This document shows positions 63,059 through 64,000 of a stretch of DNA of 64,000 nt, piece after piece. The notes beneath the pieces are model-generated. The model was given only the letters and a program-made list of their open reading frames with translations. It had not been told where the DNA came from and made no database searches. The stretch lies in contig JANXAF010000005.1 in the NCBI GenBank assembly GCA_025062045.1, forward strand, positions 62,001 to 126,000, written 5' to 3'. Both the position numbers and the translations under genes were made by a program. Origin of the DNA: Thermodesulfobacteriota bacterium (GTDB taxonomy: Bacteria; Desulfobacterota; Syntrophorhabdia; Syntrophorhabdales; JANXAF01). The number at the start of each line of letters is the position of its first letter. Within the stretch, counting starts at the first letter, position 1.

Positions 63059-64000
63059 CTAAATCCTCATCCCCAGTCGATAGCCGTCATGGATGGCGTT
63101 ATGTAGCCTCCTTGGCCTTTTTGCATCGCCTATAAGATAAAACTCAATTCCTTTAGCCTCAAAGTCCCTCTTTAGCTCTTCAAAAAGGCCAAGGGCTCCT
63201 TCTCTTACTGTGTTTATTACTGTTGCGCCCTCAACTTCTACTTCTTGCGCATTTTGCGCAACCAAAAGACCCCCTCTTTTGAAAGAATAGCTCTTTGCTC
63301 CAAGCAAAACCCTCACTTTTTTTTCTTTCAAAAATCTTACCATTTTCCAGAGATAAAAAGGGTTGACATCCCTTCCCAAACGGTCGTCGCTCTCTATGAT
63401 TGTTAAATCGTGCAAATTCTGCCTTAAAAGGTAGATTGCGAGGGCAAGTCCTAATCCTCTACCTCCGAGTATTATTACTTTTCCTTGAGGTTTTGCACCT
63501 TTTTCAAAGATATCTTCCGGTGTAAGGACTTCAATATCACGAGTCTCGAGCATTTTGAACCGAGCTCCGCCTGAATAAACGATAACATCGAAGTTATCTA
63601 CTTCAGTCTTTTTTGAAAACTCTTTTCCAGTTAGTATCTTGACACCCGATTTCACACACTGGCGGTGAAGATAATCGACAACCCTTAAAAGTTCCTCTTC
63701 ACCTTCTGCGACCTTCGCGGCAAAAAGAAGACTTCCCCCTACTTTTTCTCTTTTTTCAAAGATTGTGACATCATGCCCTCTTTTTGCGGCAACATCAGCA
63801 AACTGAAGACCGGATGGTCCTCCTCCTATTACAAGTACTCTCTTTTTCTTTTTCGTTCTTTCAAATCCGTAGTATCCCCATTCTGGTTCCCTCTCATGAC
63901 CCAAAGACGGTCTAACCGTACACATTATCGGCTCGTGATAGTAGAGTCTCACAAAACACAGATTACATGCTATGCACGGTATTATCTCATCTTCCCTTAA
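63059..64000 (-). CDS. Old Yellow/2,4-dienoyl-CoA reductase-type flavoenzyme, C-terminal part (runs off window)
   Basis: The frame is open to the window end (314 codons). Near the edge it has CIACNLC followed by a later cysteine before TVRP, the [4Fe-4S] site of the dienoyl-CoA reductase/trimethylamine dehydrogenase family. The FAD domain follows (VLVIGGGPSGLQFADVAAKRG) and then the NAD(P)H domain (VIILGGRGLGLALAIYLL). The FMN-binding TIM barrel would be encoded beyond base 64000. A GTG at 63952 could be mistaken for a start, but the Fe-S motif upstream shows that the gene continues. The likely role is reduction of an enoyl- or dienoyl-type substrate. Confidence 0.87.
   Translation of the reverse strand, partial: LREDEIIPCIACNLCFVRLYYHEPIMCTVRPSLGHEREPEWGYYGFERTKKKKRVLVIGGGPSGLQFADVAAKRGHDVTIFEKREKVGGSLLFAAKVAEGEEELLRVVDYLHRQCVKSGVKILTGKEFSKKTEVDNFDVIVYSGGARFKMLETRDIEVLTPEDIFEKGAKPQGKVIILGGRGLGLALAIYLLRQNLHDLTIIESDDRLGRDVNPFYLWKMVRFLKEKKVRVLLGAKSYSFKRGGLLVAQNAQEVEVEGATVINTVREGALGLFEELKRDFEAKGIEFYLIGDAKRPRRLHNAIHDGYRLGMRI

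Noticed and set aside
63059-63952. Complete flavoenzyme starting at GTG 63952
   Set aside because: The [4Fe-4S] cysteine motif lies upstream in the same open frame, so the gene continues beyond the window.
1-64000. CRISPR arrays, insertion sequences, integrases, prophage or rRNA genes
   Set aside because: I saw no regularly spaced direct repeats, transposase or integrase motifs, or rRNA sequence on reading either strand.

Overview
The window looks like chromosome from an anaerobic Gram-negative bacterium, most plausibly of the Thermodesulfobacteriota (former Deltaproteobacteria) or a syntroph-like relative. This is inferred from gene content: soluble heterodisulfide-reductase (Hdr) modules with electron-transfer flavoprotein (ETF), a UbiD/UbiA pair of the type used in menaquinone synthesis, TRAP transport, sigma-54 control, a GT9 heptosyltransferase-like enzyme, an ExeA-like ATPase, and the phosphatidylserine synthase/decarboxylase pair. 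No species can be named from sequence reading alone. Genes are densely packed; no gap over 300 bases lacks a feature.

Layout. 1-2903 (minus): EF-G-like GTPase (cut by the window edge), dipeptide epimerase and an NlpC/P60 peptidase, a murein-peptide recycling pair. 3017-4402: a radical SAM protein of unknown substrate. 4407-8515: isoaspartyl methyltransferase, tRNA-His, a D,D-carboxypeptidase, an M48-TPR protease and a GT9 enzyme. 8627-11254: YfcE-like phosphoesterase and a GH57 glycosidase. 11262-12838: an ExeA-like ATPase with a degenerate receiver protein. 12917-15774: GT2, flippase-like protein, FabH, tRNA-Ser. 15835-19332: amidohydrolase-pyrC-pyrB-pyrR. 19441-25699: rubrerythrin-like protein, ruvCAB, S1-domain protein, HAD phosphatase, pssA/psd. 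25696-28909: ilvBHC. 29130-34619: secreted metallo-beta-lactamase-fold protein, UbiD, UbiA and a taurine/nitrate-type ABC importer.

34624-57708 is the most striking part: about 23 kb, all on the minus strand, that reads as one catabolic programme. It starts with a TRAP importer (dctPQM). Next come a 42-residue small ORF, a MoaD-like protein, a three-subunit xanthine-dehydrogenase-family molybdenum hydroxylase, an acyl-CoA dehydrogenase with a winged-helix-like tail, an acyl-CoA ligase, and a soluble histidine kinase with its sigma-54 response regulator. Last is a ten-gene, mostly overlapping HdrD-EtfBA-HdrA-HdrA-MvhD-FrhB/FdhB-like-HdrC-HdrB-HdrA operon. Both the TRAP operon and the Etf-Hdr operon have a -24/-12 sigma-54 promoter. 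In each case a related 17-base palindrome, TGTTTC-N5-GARACA, lies about 50 bases upstream. This links import, CoA activation, oxidation and electron disposal into one regulon that the embedded two-component system probably controls. The substrate is unknown.

57932-62845 (plus) encodes three glycosyltransferases, two with unusual C-terminal fusions: an alpha/alpha-barrel-like domain and a mannose-6-phosphate-isomerase-type cupin. 62864-64000 (minus) holds a 2[4Fe-4S] ferredoxin and the C-terminal part of an Old Yellow/dienoyl-CoA reductase-type flavoenzyme that continues beyond the window.
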